A stretch of DNA of 64,000 nt from Muscardinus avellanarius. Taxonomy: Eukaryota > Chordata > Mammalia > Rodentia > Gliridae. Location: assembly GCA_963383645.1 (NCBI GenBank), contig OY726572.1, positions 25,860,792-25,924,791 of the forward strand. The letters run 5' to 3'. Every line of letters starts with the position of its first letter. Position 1 is the stretch's first letter. Below the pieces are notes generated by a model that did no database searches, had not been told where the DNA came from, and worked only from the letters and a program-made list of their open reading frames with translations. Shown here piece by piece: positions 1 to 13,234 of the stretch. Made by a program: the position numbers and the translations under genes.

Positions 1-12
1 TAATATCAGAGA

Positions 13-224
13 GTCGGGCATGGTGGCGCATGCTTGTAATCCCCGCGCTTGGGAGGCGAAGACAGGAGGATCACACTGGTTCAAAGTCAGCCTCGCTGGC
101 TTAAAAGACCCTGGTTCCAAATAAAAATATAAAAAATAGGTCTGGGAGTGTAGCCTGGAGGTAGATGGGTTTCCAGGAACCCCAGTACCACCAAAAAATA
201 AAAAAATTAAAAAATAAATAATAA
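13..224 (+). repeat. B1-ID dimeric SINE, type I
   Basis: Left half is B1/7SL-like and the right half ID/tRNA-like, ending in the type I variant ttccaggaaccccagtacc and an A-rich tail. A near-perfect duplication (atatcagaga / atatctgaga) flanks it, so the surrounding L1 already starts before the window. Confidence 0.9.
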
Positions 225-1365
225 ATATCTGAGAACTTTTCAAAGATGAAAAACAAGGTGGACTTACACACATAGAATATGTTCAGAACTCCAAAGAAAC
301 AAGATCAAAGAAGAACCTTTCCATGCCACATAATAATCAAAATGACTAATATACAGGTCAAGGAGAGAATCTTAAATGCATAAAGATAAATAAAATGATT
401 GAATTTCAGGAGCAAAACAATAAGAATCATTCTGGACTTCTCAGTCCAAATCATGAAAGCCACAAGGGCCTGGTATGATGTACTCCAAACTCTGAACGAA
501 AACAACACCCAACAAAGACTGTTATATCCAGCAAATATATCTTTCAAAATTGACAGAGAAATAAAAACCTTCCAAGACAAGCAGAAACTAAAAGAATTCA
601 TGACTACCAAGGTAGTATTAGAGAAAATACTTAAAGAAATAAAACACAAAGAAGAAAAATAAATATCAGAACTAGAGAATGGACAAATTTCACCAGATAA
701 GCAACTAAGCAAAGAAAAAAAAACTATATCAAACAGAAAATAATGACTCAAAAGTTAGAAAATTAAAATCATTTCTCAATAATAACACTGAATATTAACA
801 GTTTAAACTCCTTGATTAAAAGACATAGACTGACAATGGAGACTAAAGACCATAATTCAGCTATATACTGCTTGCAAGAAACTCATCTTACAAAGATATC
901 CATTGGCTGAAGGTGAAAGAATGGAAAAAAGACATTCCATGCAAATAGAGACCAAAAACAAGCAGGGGTATCAATTTTCATATTCAACAAAGTACTCTTT
1001 AAGCCAAACATATCAGAAGAGACCAGAAGGTCATTTCTTACTGATAAAAGAAACAATTCAACAAGAAAATATTAGTATATTAAAATTTATGACCCAAACA
1101 TGGGTGCACCCATCTTTATGAAACTAATTCTACAATATAAAGATTCAGCTAGACCCCAACACAATAATATTGGGAGACTTCAATGCACCACTCAAACCAC
1201 TAGATCAATCTTCCAGACAAAAGATCATTAAATATTTTTCAGACATAAAGAACACTATAAACAAATATAGATGTATAGATAATATTCCAACCAGCAACAG
1301 GTGAATACATATTCTTCTCAGCTGCTCATGGAAGCTTTCCCAAATTAGACAAAACAAATACCAAC

Positions 1366-1597
1366 TATTTTTCTTTCTTTTCTTTTTTTAATTTAATTTT
1401 TGGTGGTACTGGGGGTGAAACCCAGGGGCTTTTATACCTCCAGGATATACTCCCAGACCTATTTTATACTTTGTATTTGGAAACAAGGTCTAAGTTGCTG
1501 AGAGCCAAGTAGCTGAGGCTGGGTTCGAACCTGTGCGATCCTCCTGTCTCAGCCTCCCAAGTGCTGGGATTACAAGTGTGCACCACCATTCCTGGCT
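1366..1597 (-). repeat. B1-ID dimeric SINE, type II, inside L1
   Basis: Reads as tail - ID half - B1 half on the + strand. A short duplication aaatacca is visible on both sides within the L1 endonuclease region. Confidence 0.85.
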
Positions 1598-2904
1598 TAA
1601 ATACCAGCAATTTTTAAGCAATATAAATCCTTGCATTCTTTTAGATGATAATGGAACAAAAGTAGATATCAAAATAACCCAAAGGAATTACAAAATGACC
1701 AAAGGAATTGCAAAAATATGTGGAGATTGAATGATACACTTTTGAATAAAAACAGGATCAAAGAAGAAATAATGGGAAATTTTAAATTTTTCTAAAATTC
1801 AATGAAAATAGAGAAACAGTATACCAAAATTTATGGAAAACTTTGAAGATAGTTTTAAGGAAAAAAAATGGCATTGAGTGCCCACATAAGAAAAACTTAA
1901 GTCACCCACAACAACAACTGATACACTTCAAAGCCCTCAAAAATAGGAACAGACTAATCCTAAAGCCAATAGAAGGCAGGAAATAATTAGAATCAGAGCA
2001 TAAATCAATGAAATTGGCAATAAAAAAAATACAAAATATCCACAAAACAAAAAGCTGTATATTTTAAAATTTAAACAAGACTGATAAAGTCTTAGCCAAT
2101 CTAACAAAAAGAATGAGAGAATCAGCCCAAATTGCTTAAGTAAGAAATGAAATAGGAGACATAACCACAGACAATGGGGAAATCCAGAGGATCATCAGAA
2201 ACTATTTAAAAACTTATACTCCAACAAATTGTAAACAAGAAATTAATAGATTTCTAGACACAACCTGCCTAAATTGAACCAAGAGAATATAGAAATCCTA
2301 CACTACACTATATTAACCAATAGCAAACAAAGAAATAGAAACAACAATCAAAAGCCTTCCATAAATGAAAATTTGAGGTCCAGATGGATTCTCAGCTTAA
2401 CTCTACAAAACCTTTATAGAAGAGCTAAACCAAACCCTTCACAAACCATTCTATAAAATAGTGATGGAATTCTTCTAAACTCCTTCTATGAAGTGATTGT
2501 CACTTTAATAACAAAACTGAATAAAAATACCTCGAGAAAAGAAAATTAAAAGCCAGTATCCTTGATTAATACCCTTGGTGCAAAAAAATTTTAAACAAAA
2601 TACTAGAGATATATATTAAAACCATATCAAAAATATTGTACACCATGACCAAGTTGATTTCATTCCAGGGATATAAGGTAGGTTTAACATATACAAATCA
2701 TTATATTAAAAATACCACATAAATAGAACTAAAGACAAAAATCAAATGATCATCTCAATAAATGCTGAGAAAGAATTTGACAAAATCCAACACCCATTCA
2801 AGTTAAAAACACTGTCAAAAACTGAAATCAAAGGAACTTACCTCAACCAACATCACATTGAATTGGGGAAAACTGCAAAAATTTTCTTTAAAATTAGAAA
2901 CAAG

Positions 2905-3090
2905 CTGAGCATGGTAGAACATGCCTGTAATTCAGGACTTGCAAGGCTGAAACAGAAGAATCACAGATTCAAAACCAGCCTCAACAACCTAATGAGACTC
3001 TATTTTAAAAAAATAAAAAGGTTTTGGGATGTAGCTCTGAGGTAGAATTCCCCTGGGTTGGATCACCAATACATAATAAATAAATAAATA
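2905..3090 (+). repeat. Old B1-ID SINE inside L1
   Basis: Diverged dimer (gctgagcatggtagaacatg ... tagctctgaggtagaattcc) with an (AAAT)n tail, inserted into the RT region. Confidence 0.8.
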
Positions 3091-3165
3091 AGCTGGGAAT
3101 TTAGCTAAAAGGCAGAACATACCTTAGTTCAATCCACAGTATCATGAAAAAAATAAAAAACAAGA
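3091..3165 (+). repeat. ID-like monomer
   Basis: A lone tRNA-type unit (gctgggaatttagctaaaag ... caatccacagtatcatg) with an A-rich tail, directly after the tail of the preceding SINE. Confidence 0.6.
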
Positions 3166-3355
3166 CAAAGATGCCCACTATCATTATTCCTTTTCAATAT
3201 AGCACTCGAAACTCCAGCCAGAGCAATAAGACAAGAGAAGAAAATCAAAGAAATACAATAGGACAAAAAAAAAGAACTGAAGTTATCCCTATTTACAGAA
3301 AACATAATCCTATATTTAGAAGACAAAAAAACAACTCAATTAAAAATATTCTATG

Positions 3356-3496
3356 AGCTGGGCATGGTGGTGCACGCTTGTAATCCCCGTGCTTGGGAGG
3401 CGGAAACCCTGTTTCCAAATTTTAAAAGCATAAAATAGGTCTGGGAGTGTAGCCCGGAGGTAAAAGGGCTTCCAGGAACCCCAGTACCACCAAAAA

Positions 3497-3551
<55 letters not shown>

Positions 3552-3553
3552 AT
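3356..3553 (+). repeat. B1-ID SINE, type I, long (AAAT)n tail
   Basis: Type I right half followed by about 17 AAAT units. An internal part of the left half is missing. Imperfect flanking repeats attctatg / attcgatag. Confidence 0.85.
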
Positions 3554-3824
3554 TCGATAGCTGATTAACAAATTCAACAAAGTAGAGGAATACAAAAATC
3601 AGTATCTTTTCTTATACGACAACCATGTATCCACTGAAAAAGAAATACAAGAAACAATTCCATTCACAATAACTTCAAAAACTATAAAACGGTAAAGAAA
3701 AAAATTAAAAATTTTAGAAGGTGAGAGGATCTCCCAGGCTCTTCCAGAATAAATATCATCAAAATGGTCATTTTACCAAAAGTGATCTTACAGATTCAAT
3801 ACAATCTCTAATAAAATACCATAG

Positions 3825-3965
3825 TTTTTTTTTTTTTTTCTTGCAGTTCTGGGGATGGAACCCAGGGGCATTCTGCCTTCAAGCTACTCCCCAGCCCTAT
3901 TTTTTATTATTTATTTTGAAACAGGGTCTCACTGAGTTGCAAAGGGCCTCACTAAGTAGCTGAGC
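3825..3965 (-). repeat. Truncated SINE
   Basis: Poly(T), then ID half and linker in inverse orientation. The B1 half is missing. Confidence 0.7.
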
Positions 3966-6194
3966 ATGCAATAAGGATCACGCAGTAGGCATCACAATAC
4001 CTGACTTAAAACTATATTACAGAGCTATAGCATGGTATTGCAACAAAAATAGATGCATAAATTTAAAGAGCATAATAAAAGAGTTAGAAATAAATCCCCA
4101 CACAGCAATAAATTTTTGACAAAAGAGTCAAAAACATATGCTGTAAAAAAGATAGACTTTCCAACAAATGGTGTTGGCAACAGGTTATCCATATGTACAA
4201 AAATATAAATAAATCTCACCTTCTAACCCTACACAAGAGTCAACTAAAGATGGGTCAAAGACCTAGAAATTAGAACACAGACTTTCCAGTTACTTGAAGA
4301 GGGCATAGAGCCAACACTCCAAAATACAGGCACTAGTAAAATTTCCTCAATAAAACCTCAAAGGCACAATAAATTAAAACAAGGATTAATAGGTGTAGTT
4401 GTATTAAACTGAAGTGCTATCATGCAGCAAAGGAAACTATCAAAAGCCTTAACAGAGAAAAAAGAATGGGAGACCTTTGTCAAATACTCTCTGATAGAAC
4501 ACAAATATCTAAAATATGAAAAGAACTCAAGAAACCACCATAAAATAAATAACTCAATCAAAAAATGGGCAAGTGAACTAAATAGACACAAAAGAAGAAA
4601 TACAAATAGCCAATAAATATATTAAAAATGTTCAAAATCATTAGCAATCAGAGAGATGCAAATCAAAACTACTCTAAGGTTTTACCTAACCCCAGTTAGG
4701 ATGACAATCATTAAAAATACAGACAATAATAAATGCTGACAAGGATGTAGAGAGATAGAAAATTTAATACATTGTTGGTGGAATTGTGAATTAATGCAAC
4801 CACTTTGGAAATCAATGTAGAGGGTCCTCAGAAAAATGGAAATTATCCTACCATATGACCACTCCTGGGTATCAACTCAAAAGAACTGAAACCAGACTAC
4901 CATAGTAACACATGCATACCTATGTTTGTAGCAGCACAATTCATAATAGCCAAACTATGGAACCATCAACCACTAGCTTAGGTATCCATCAATAGATTAA
5001 TAGATTAAAAAATTATGGAAAATACACACAGTAGAATTCTACTCAGCCATTAAGAAGAAAATTATGTCATTTTCAGGAAAATAAATGGAACTGGAGACTA
5101 TTATGCTACCTGAGCTTACTCAGTCACAGAAAGTGAAAGATCAGATGATTTTCCTCATATGTGGAAGCTGAGAAGAAATTGGGACACAGAAGGGACTCTA
5201 GAAAAAGAGGAGAAACCCTAGTGGAGTGATGGAGGGGATCTAAGGGAGGGAAGCAGAAGGGAGCAGGAAGACTCGATGACGGAAACACTTCAGTGGACAT
5301 GTTGTACATACAAAAGTTTACCAGTCTCAATCACAATGCCATGCACAGGGAGGAGGAGGGAGTGGAGTGGAAGCTGGGGGTGGGTTCACCAAGTGCTGTG
5401 TGCATGTATTCTTCTATGACTCTGAATCCATGATGATGTATGATTACAATGCACCGATAAAATTTTAAAAAGGAATAAAAGACCTAGGAATAAATCTAAG
5501 AAGGTAAAAGACCTCCACAATAAAAATTATAAAACAATATAAAAAATAATTGAAGATCTTAGAAGATGAAAAGATTTCCTATGCTCTTGGGTAGGCAGAA
5601 TATATGTTACCAAAATGGCCATTCTACCAAAAGTGACCTACAGATTCGATGCAATTGCTATAAAAATACCAATGTTGTTTTTTACAGAGCCATAAAAAAG
5701 TCTTAATTTCATATAGAAAAACAAAAGGCCAATTATAGCCAAAGCAATTCTCAGCAATAAAAACCATGCATAAGGCATCACAGACCTGACTCAAATTATA
5801 CTACAGAGCTATAGTAATAAAAACAGCATGGTACTGGCACAAAAACAGACACATAGACCAATGAACTAGAACAGAAGATACAGAAACAAATCCATACACT
5901 TAGAGCCAATTTATTTTAGACAAAGATGTCAAAAAACATACAATGGAAAAAAGGCAGCCCTTTCAACAAATGGAGTTGGAAAAGCTGATTAGCCATTTGT
6001 AGAAATAGAATTAAACCCCAATCTCTCACCCTGCACAAAAGTCAACTCAAGATGGCTCAAAGCCATGGAAATTAGACCAGAAATTTTGAAATTATTAAAA
6101 TAGGGCATATGACCAACACTCCAACATATAGGCACTGGTAGAAACTTCCTCAATAAGACACCCAAAGCTCAGGAAATTAAAATAAGAATTAAAA

Positions 6195-6405
6195 ATCTGG
6201 GCATGGTGTCACACACTTAAAGTCCCAGCATATGGGAGGCTGATACAGTAGGATCGCAGTTTGCAAACAACCTCAGATACTTAGTGAGGCCCTTTGCAAC
6301 TCAGTGAGACCCTGTTTAAAATAAAGAATTAAAAGTAGGGCAGGGGTGTAGCTCAGAGGTAGAATGCCCCCTGGGTTTCATCCTCACTACCACAAAAAGA
6401 AAAGA
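6195..6405 (+). repeat. B1-ID SINE, type III-like
   Basis: Dimer with ...gccctttgcaactcagtgag in the linker region and an ID half gtgtagctcagaggtagaat. Confidence 0.8.
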
Positions 6406-6490
6406 TAATAAATAAGATGGCATTAAAGTTTCAGCTCAACAAAGGAAACCCTCAAGAGTCTAAAGACAGAGCATACAAAATGGGAGATCT

Positions 6491-6698
6491 TGCCAGGCGT
6501 GGTGGCGCACGCTTATAATTCCCGCGCTTGGGAGGCAGAGACAGGAGGATCGCGCAGGTTCGAAGCCAGCCACGTGAGCTGGCTTAGGAGACCCTGTTTC
6601 CAAATATAAAATGTAAAAATAAGTCTGGGAGTGTAGCCCGGAGGTAGAAGGGCTTCCAGGAACCCCAGTACCACCAAAAAAATTAAAAATAAAAATGG
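6491..6698 (+). repeat. B1-ID SINE, type I
   Basis: Complete copy with an exact duplication gggagatctt on both sides, which places it inside the L1 fragment. Confidence 0.92.
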
Positions 6699-7706
6699 GA
6701 GATCTTTGCTAGCTACTCCTTCAAATGAACTCAAAAGATTTGACACTAAAAAAGAAACAAGAAATGGGGACTTCTGGGAAGATGGCAACTGAGAAAAGCA
6801 GTGTTTACAAGTCCTGCTAACAATCGATCTCTGTTGCCACAAAATCAGCGCTTCTCATAGACAGAAAACACCATCAGCAGAGAAATAAAAACTGTAAATA
6901 CAAGGGACAGAGAAAAAGAAGGCTAGAAGAACAACCAGAGACCAGAAAAGAAACCAGCCTGTGTTGCAGTGGCGGAGCTGTGCCAGCGCCATCTTGCCTT
7001 GCAGCACCAGGTTCCAGAGAAGAAAAAGACACAGAACTGAGCTCAAAACCAGAAAAGAAATACGCCAGCCTCACAGCTGAGGAGGCAACAGCAGCGCCAT
7101 ATTGCCAGCAGTGGCGGCGAGTTCACTGCGCCCACAACAGCTCCAGATCAGAGCACTCAACAACCCATCAGGCTCCAGAGAAGAAAGGTAAACAAGGAGC
7201 TGAAGTGAGCAGCTGCGGATCATACGGGTGAAATTCAGCAGTTTTTTCAGTGCAAAGAATGTCTAAAAATCCCAGTAGCCAAGCTCATCATGCCCTCCAG
7301 GGACTGAGAACAGAGCTCAAAATCAGAAAAGAAATACACCAGCCTCATGTCTCCCAAGGCCATGGCAGCAGCGCCATATTGCCAGAGGTGGCGGTGAGTT
7401 CACAGCACCCCCAGGGACTTGTGCAGCTTTGATAATCTCCCTGGGTCTGAGATTTTGCAGTCCAACCCAGTGAATGAGCAGGGGTGGCAGAGATACCACA
7501 CCCCAGTTGCAGCTCCCCATGGAAAAACACCCAGCCTGGTAACCCCATGGTCTTGCGCAGCCTCAATTAACTCCCTGGGTATGAAACTTTGTGATACAAC
7601 CCAGTAAAAGAGTAGTGGTGACTGAGATTACCACAGACTCAAGATCTAGAGCACCCTAAGTGAAGTCGCAGTGACCCAGGGAAGAATCCAGAGGAGTCAC
7701 AAACTT

Positions 7707-7864
7707 CTTTTTTTTTTTTTTTTTCTTTTGGTGGTGGTGGTACTGGGGTTCCTGGAAGCCCTTCTACCTCCGGGCTACACTCCCAGACCTATTTTTACTT
7801 TTTTTTTTTTTTTTTGGAAACAGGGTCTCCTAAGCCAGCACGTGTGGCTGGCTTTGAACCTGCA
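7707..7864 (-). repeat. 5'-truncated SINE, type I, in L1 5' UTR
   Basis: Flanked by cacaaacttct on both sides; poly(T) start, type I ID half, partial B1 half. Confidence 0.85.
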
Positions 7865-7890
7865 CAATGGAGGCACAAACTTCTGAAATC

Positions 7891-8801
7891 ATGGGAAAGA
7901 GGAATAACAATGGAGCAATGAATGTCCAAAACCCCACAATATCAAACCTGATAACACAGAAATTCAGAGATCGCCAGAAGATCGAATCAATATACAACTG
8001 TAGAAATAATACAGGACTTTCGAAAAGAATTCAGAGAGAGTTTAAAAGAAATAAAGGACGCAGTTATTGAAGTAAAGGCCTCAATTCAAAGTATAAAAAA
8101 TCGATAAAACCACATGGAGAATAGAATCTCACTCCTAGAACATGATCACTCCAAAAACGAACGCATAGTTTATAATTTAGAAAAAAAACCAACACCAGGA
8201 ATCTGACATTGAAGAAATATGGGCCCATTTGAATAAAGCTAACATATGAATAATTGGATTAGAGGAGGGAAAAGAAGGTGAAACTAAAGGGATCAAAAAT
8301 CTCTTCAAAGAAGTAATAGCAGAAAATTTTCCAAACAGAGCAAGAGGTCAATACACAGGTTCAGGAAACTTATAGAACTCCCTTTAGACAGGATCAGAGA
8401 AGAGGTTCCCCACACCACATAACTGTCAAAATGACCAATGTGGAAGCCAAAGAGAGAATCTTAAAGGCAACAGAAACAAAAGGCCAAGTAACATTCAGAG
8501 GCAAACGAATTACAATCACTCCAGATTTCCCAAACCAAATCATGAAAGCCAGAAGGGCGTGGAATAACATATTCCAAACTCTGAAAGAAAACAACTTCCA
8601 GCCAAAAATTGCCTACCCAGCAAAACTATCTATCAAATTAGATGGGGAAATAAGAAGCTTCCATGACAAACAGAAACTGAAGGAATTTATGTCTTCAAAA
8701 CCAGCACTAGAGAAAATACTCAAGGAGATTAACTGCAAAGGAGAAATAGGTAATACACACCAGAACCAAAGAAACAAGATTTCCCATCCAGCAGACAACT
8801 A
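7891..8801 (+). pseudogene. LINE-1 ORF1 (broken)
   Basis: In an active L1 this ORF makes the RNA-binding trimer protein. The start is the ATG of MGKRNN, shared with the L1 at 35,434. The coiled-coil part is split by stops near 8,100-8,230. From about 8,431 an open stretch of 123 codons covers the C-terminal part of the RRM and the C-terminal domain (TFRGKRITITPDFPNQ, NFQPKIAYPAKLS, DKQKLKEF), ending at the natural stop near 8,801. The frames do not join, so no full product is expected. Confidence 0.85.
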
Positions 8802-8985
8802 AGCAAAGAAGAATAAACAGTATCTCAAACAGAAATAAAATCTTAACATTTTAGGAATTAAAAAATTGTCTCTCAATAATCACACTGAATATAAATGGCC
8901 TCACTCCCCAATAAAAAGACATAAAGTGGCAAAATGGATTAAAAACCAGAATCCATCCATCTGCTGCTTACAAGAAACACACCTT

Positions 8986-9202
8986 AGCCGGGCGTGGTGG
9001 CGCATGCTTGTAATCCCAGCATTCGGGAGGCTGAGACAGGAGGATCACGGTTCGTGGACAGCCTCAGCTATTTAGTGAGGCCCTTTGCAATTCAGTGAAA
9101 CCCTGTTAAAAAAAAAAAAAAGGCAGGGGTTGTAGCTCGGAGGTCAAATGCCTCTGGGTTCCAGCCCCAGACCCGAAAAAAAAAAAAAAAAAAAAAAAAA
9201 AA
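8986..9202 (+). repeat. B1-ID SINE, type III
   Basis: cccagcattcgggaggctga left half and ccccagacccg right end, with a long A tail; duplicated acacctta / aacacctta on the two sides, inside the endonuclease region. Confidence 0.9.
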
Positions 9203-10222
9203 ACACCTTACAAGTAAAGATAGGAACAAACTCAAAGTAAGGGCTGGAGCAAGATAATCCATGCTAACGGAACTTGAAGGCAAGCAGGAGTAGCAACTAC
9301 GATATCAGACAAGTTACACTTCAAACCCAAACTTATTAGAAGAGACAAATAAGGTCATATTTTATTGGTAAAAGGAATAATCCAGCAAGAGGAAATAACA
9401 ATAATCAACTTCTATGCCCCAAACATAGGTGCAGCTACCTTCATAAATCAACCTTTTTGGGACATGGAGTCACACATAAATCCCAGTACAATAATACTCG
9501 GAGACTTCAACACACCTCTCTCAACATTAGACCGATCTTCCAGACAAAAGGTCAGTAAAGATGCCTCAGAAATAAAGAACACCATTAATTAAATGGACCT
9601 GTTGGACACATATAGAATATTTCACCCAACTATAGTGGAGTTTACATTTTTCTCAGCTGCTCACAGAACCTTCTCCAAAATAGATCACATGGAACACAAA
9701 ATGTGCACTAGCAATTTTAAAAAATGTTACATACTTCCCTGTGTCATTTCAGACCATAATGGAATGAAACTAGAAATCAACTATAAGAAGACCCAGAGAA
9801 ACAACATAAACATGTGGAGACTGAACACCACACTTCTGAATGAAGAATGGGTCATAGAAGATGTAAAAGATGAAATCAAGAAATTTCTAGAAACAAATGA
9901 AAATAAAGATACAACATATCAAAACCTCTGGGACACTTTGAAGGCAGTATTAAGAGAAAAAGTTATAGCACTGAGCACTCACATAAGAAAAACAGAAAAT
10001 CTTCAAATAAATAACCTAATGACACACCTCAAAGCCCTTGAAAATTAGGAACAATTGATCCCCAAAGCCAGTAGAAGACAGGAAATTATTAAAATTAGAG
10101 CAGAAATTAACAAAATAGAGAATAAAAAACAATACAGAAAATCAACAAAACCAAAAGCTGGTTTCTTGAAAAATTAACAAGATAGATAAAACACTAGCCA
10201 ACCTAAATTTAAAAAAGAGAAT

Positions 10223-10401
10223 CAGCCGGGCGTGGTGGTGCACGCTTGTAATCCCCGCGCTTGGGAGGCAGAGACAGGAGGATCGTGCTGGTTCGGAGCC
10301 AGTCTCACTGGTTAAGAGATCCTGTTTCCAAATAAAAAGTATAAAATAGGTCTGGGAGTGTAGCCCGGAGGTAGAAGGGCTTCCAGGAACCCCAGTACCA
10401 C

Positions 10402-10458
<57 letters not shown>
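10223..10458 (+). repeat. B1-ID SINE, type I, with (GA)n tail
   Basis: Tail has become about 34 GA dinucleotides. The flanking repeat agagaatca is on both sides, so the microsatellite probably grew from the duplicated agag next to the tail. Confidence 0.9.
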
Positions 10459-10461
<3 letters not shown>

Positions 10462-12599
10462 CAATCCAAATTATGAAGATAAAAGATGAAAAAGGAGACA
10501 TTACCACTGACAGAGTAGAAAACCAGAGGATTATCAGAAACTACTTAAAAAACTATACTCCAACAAAATGAAAAATCTGGAGGAAATTGACAACTTCCTA
10601 GATAAATACAACCTTCCTGAACTGAGTCAAGAAGATATAGAACACTTAAACCAACCAATAACAATCAAAAAGATTGAAACAGCAATAAAGAGCTTACCAT
10701 CAAAGAAAAGCCCAGGACCAGATGGTTTCCCAAGTGAATTCTATAAAGCCTTTATAGAAGAGCTAACCCCAATACTCCTCAAAATATTTCGTGAAATAGA
10801 AAAAACCAGGAATCTCCCAAATACATTCTATAAAGCCAACATCAGACTAATACCCAAACCGAATAAAGACAGATTAAGGAAGGAAAACTGCAGGCCTATA
10901 TCTCTGATGAACTTGGATGCAAAACTATTAAACAAAATACTAGCAACACACATTCAAAACCACATAAAAAAAATCATACACCATGACCAGGTAGGGTTCA
11001 TCCCAGGGATGCAAGGCTGGTTCAACATACGAAAATCATTCCATGTAATTCGCCATATAAACAGAATCAAAGACAAAAATCACATGATCATTTCAATAGA
11101 CGCTGAAGAAGCATTTGATAAAATCCAACATCCATTTTTGATATAAACACTGCAGAGAATTGGAATAGAAGGAATATATCTCAACATCATAAAGGCAATC
11201 TACAATAAGCCCACCGCCAACATCATATTAAATGGGGAAAAACTTCAAGAATTCCCCCTAAAAACAGGAACAAGACAAGGATGTTCATTATCACCACTCC
11301 CCTTCAATATAGTACTAGAAACTCTAGCCAGAGCAATATGGCAAGAAAAGGAAATCAAAGGAGTACAAATAGGAAAATAACTCAAACTTTCACTATATGC
11401 AGATGACATGATACTATATTTAGAAAACCCAACAAACTCAACCAACAGGCTTATAGAACTGATCAACAAATTTAGCAGAGTGCTGGATACAAAATCAATC
11501 TTAAAAAATCAGAAGCTTTCCTGTACACCAATCATAAATCCACTGAAAAAGAAATTCAGAAAACACTTCCACTCAGGATCTCCCACAAAAAAATAAAATA
11601 CTTAGGAATAAACCAAAGAGGTAAAAGATCTCTACAAAGAAAATTATAAAACACTAAAAAAAGAAATCAAAGAAGATCTTAGAAGATGGAAAGATCTTCC
11701 ATATTCATGGATTGGCAGAATAAATATCATTAAAATGGCCATCCTTCCAAAAGTGATCTACAGATTCAATGCAATGCCCATTAAACTACCAAGATCATTT
11801 TTCATAAACATAGAAAGATCAGTCCTTAAATTTATTTGGAGTAACAAAAAGCCCAGAATAGCCAAATTAATTCTCAGCAACAAAAACCATGCATTAGGAA
11901 TCATAATACCTGACTTTAAACTATACTACAAAGCCATTGTAATAAAAAAAAAAAAAACAGCATGATACTGGCACAAAAACAGATACATAGACCAATGGAG
12001 CAGAATAGAAAACCCAGAATAGAAACAATTCCACACACTTTCAGCCAATTGATTTTTGACAAAGGGGCCAAAAACATACACTGGAAAAAAGATAGCTTGT
12101 TCAACCAATGGTGTTGGCAAAACTAGTTAACCATATGCAGAAAATTGGAAATTAATCCCACTTTCTCACCCTGCACAAGAGTCAATTCAAGATGGATCAA
12201 AGACTTGGAAATCAAACCAGAGACCTTGAAGCTCCTTGAAGAGGGCATAGGTCCAACACTGAAACACATAGGCACAGATAAACTCTTTCTCAACAAGACC
12301 CCAAAGACACACAAATTAAAAAGCTAATCAATACGTGGGATTTCATGAAACTGAAGAGCGTCTGTTCAGCAAAGGAAACTGTCAAGAACCTCAATCGAGA
12401 GCCAACAGAATGGGAGAAGATTTTTGCCACCTACACCTCCAATAGAGGACTAATATCTAGAATATACAGAGAATTCAAGAAACTCAACACTAAAAAACAA
12501 AGCATCCAATAACAAAATGGGCAAGCGAACTAAATAGACACTTCACGAAAGAAGAAATTCAAATGGCCAATAAATGCATGAAAAAAATACTCAACATAT

Positions 12600-12788
12600 T
12601 TTTGTGTGTGTGGTACTGGGGTTCCTGGAAGCTCTTCTACCTCTGGGCTACACTCCCAGACCTATTTTATATTTTTTATTTGGAAACAGGGTCTCTTAAG
12701 CCAGCGAGGCTGGCTTCGAACCAGTGTGATCCTCCTCTCTCCGCCTCCCAAGCGTAGTGATTACCAGCGTGAGCCACCACGCCCAGCG
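12600..12788 (-). repeat. B1-ID SINE, type I
   Basis: Flanked by ctcaacat on both sides; GT-rich start is the reversed tail. Confidence 0.88.
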
Positions 12789-13003
12789 TAAATGCTCAAC
12801 ATCTTTGGCAATCAGAGAGATGCAAAACAAAACTACCCTGAGATTTCACCTAATTCTAACTAGAATGGCAATCATTCAAAACACAAACAACAACAGATGC
12901 TGGCGAGGATGTGGAGAAGTGGGAACTCTAAAACATTGTTGGTGGGATTGCAAATTAGTGCAACCACTTTGGAAAACAGTGTGGAGAATCCTCAGAAGAA
13001 TGG

Positions 13004-13234
13004 GAGGCCGGACGTGGTGGTGCACGTTGTAATCCCCGCGCTTGGGAGGCTGAAACAGGAGGATCGCACAGGTTTGAAGCCAGCCTCAGCTACTTAGTGA
13101 GGCTTTCAGCAACTTAGTGAGACCCTGTTTTCAAATAAAAAAACATAAAAAAGGTCTGGGAGTATAGACCGGAGGTAGAAAGTCTCTGGGTTCCACCCCC
13201 AGTACCACCAAAAAAAAAAAAAAGAAGAAGAAGA
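13004..13234 (+). repeat. B1-ID SINE, type II
   Basis: Complete dimer with flanking agaagaatggga on both sides, in the L1 ORF2 3' end. Confidence 0.92.

Larger units (their letters stand above)
235..5478 (+). mobile_element. Old, degenerate LINE-1 (ORF1 3' part, ORF2, 3' UTR)
   Basis: Conceptual translation at about 399-660 gives an L1 ORF1 C-terminal domain (core DKQKLKEF). From about 780 the endonuclease start of ORF2 follows (YCLQETHL), then broken reverse-transcriptase segments near 2,270-2,800 and the conserved ORF2 tail near 4,400-5,060. The 3' UTR ends with aatgcaccgataaaa at about 5,465. Many stops and frameshifts make both ORFs dead. Five SINE-type insertions split it. The 5' end lies outside the window. 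Confidence 0.9.
5479..6757 (+). mobile_element. LINE-1 ORF2 3'-half fragment
   Basis: Colinear with the L1 at 11,590-12,500 (atggccattctaccaaaagt, gatgcaattgctat, ctttcaacaaatggagttgg). It starts just after the previous element's tail and stops where the next L1 begins, so it may be the host of one or both neighbours. No usable reading frame. Confidence 0.85.

Noticed and set aside
10568..11146. Active L1 reverse transcriptase
   Set aside because: The frame closes at 11,146 before the YADD motif, and further stops and SINEs follow.
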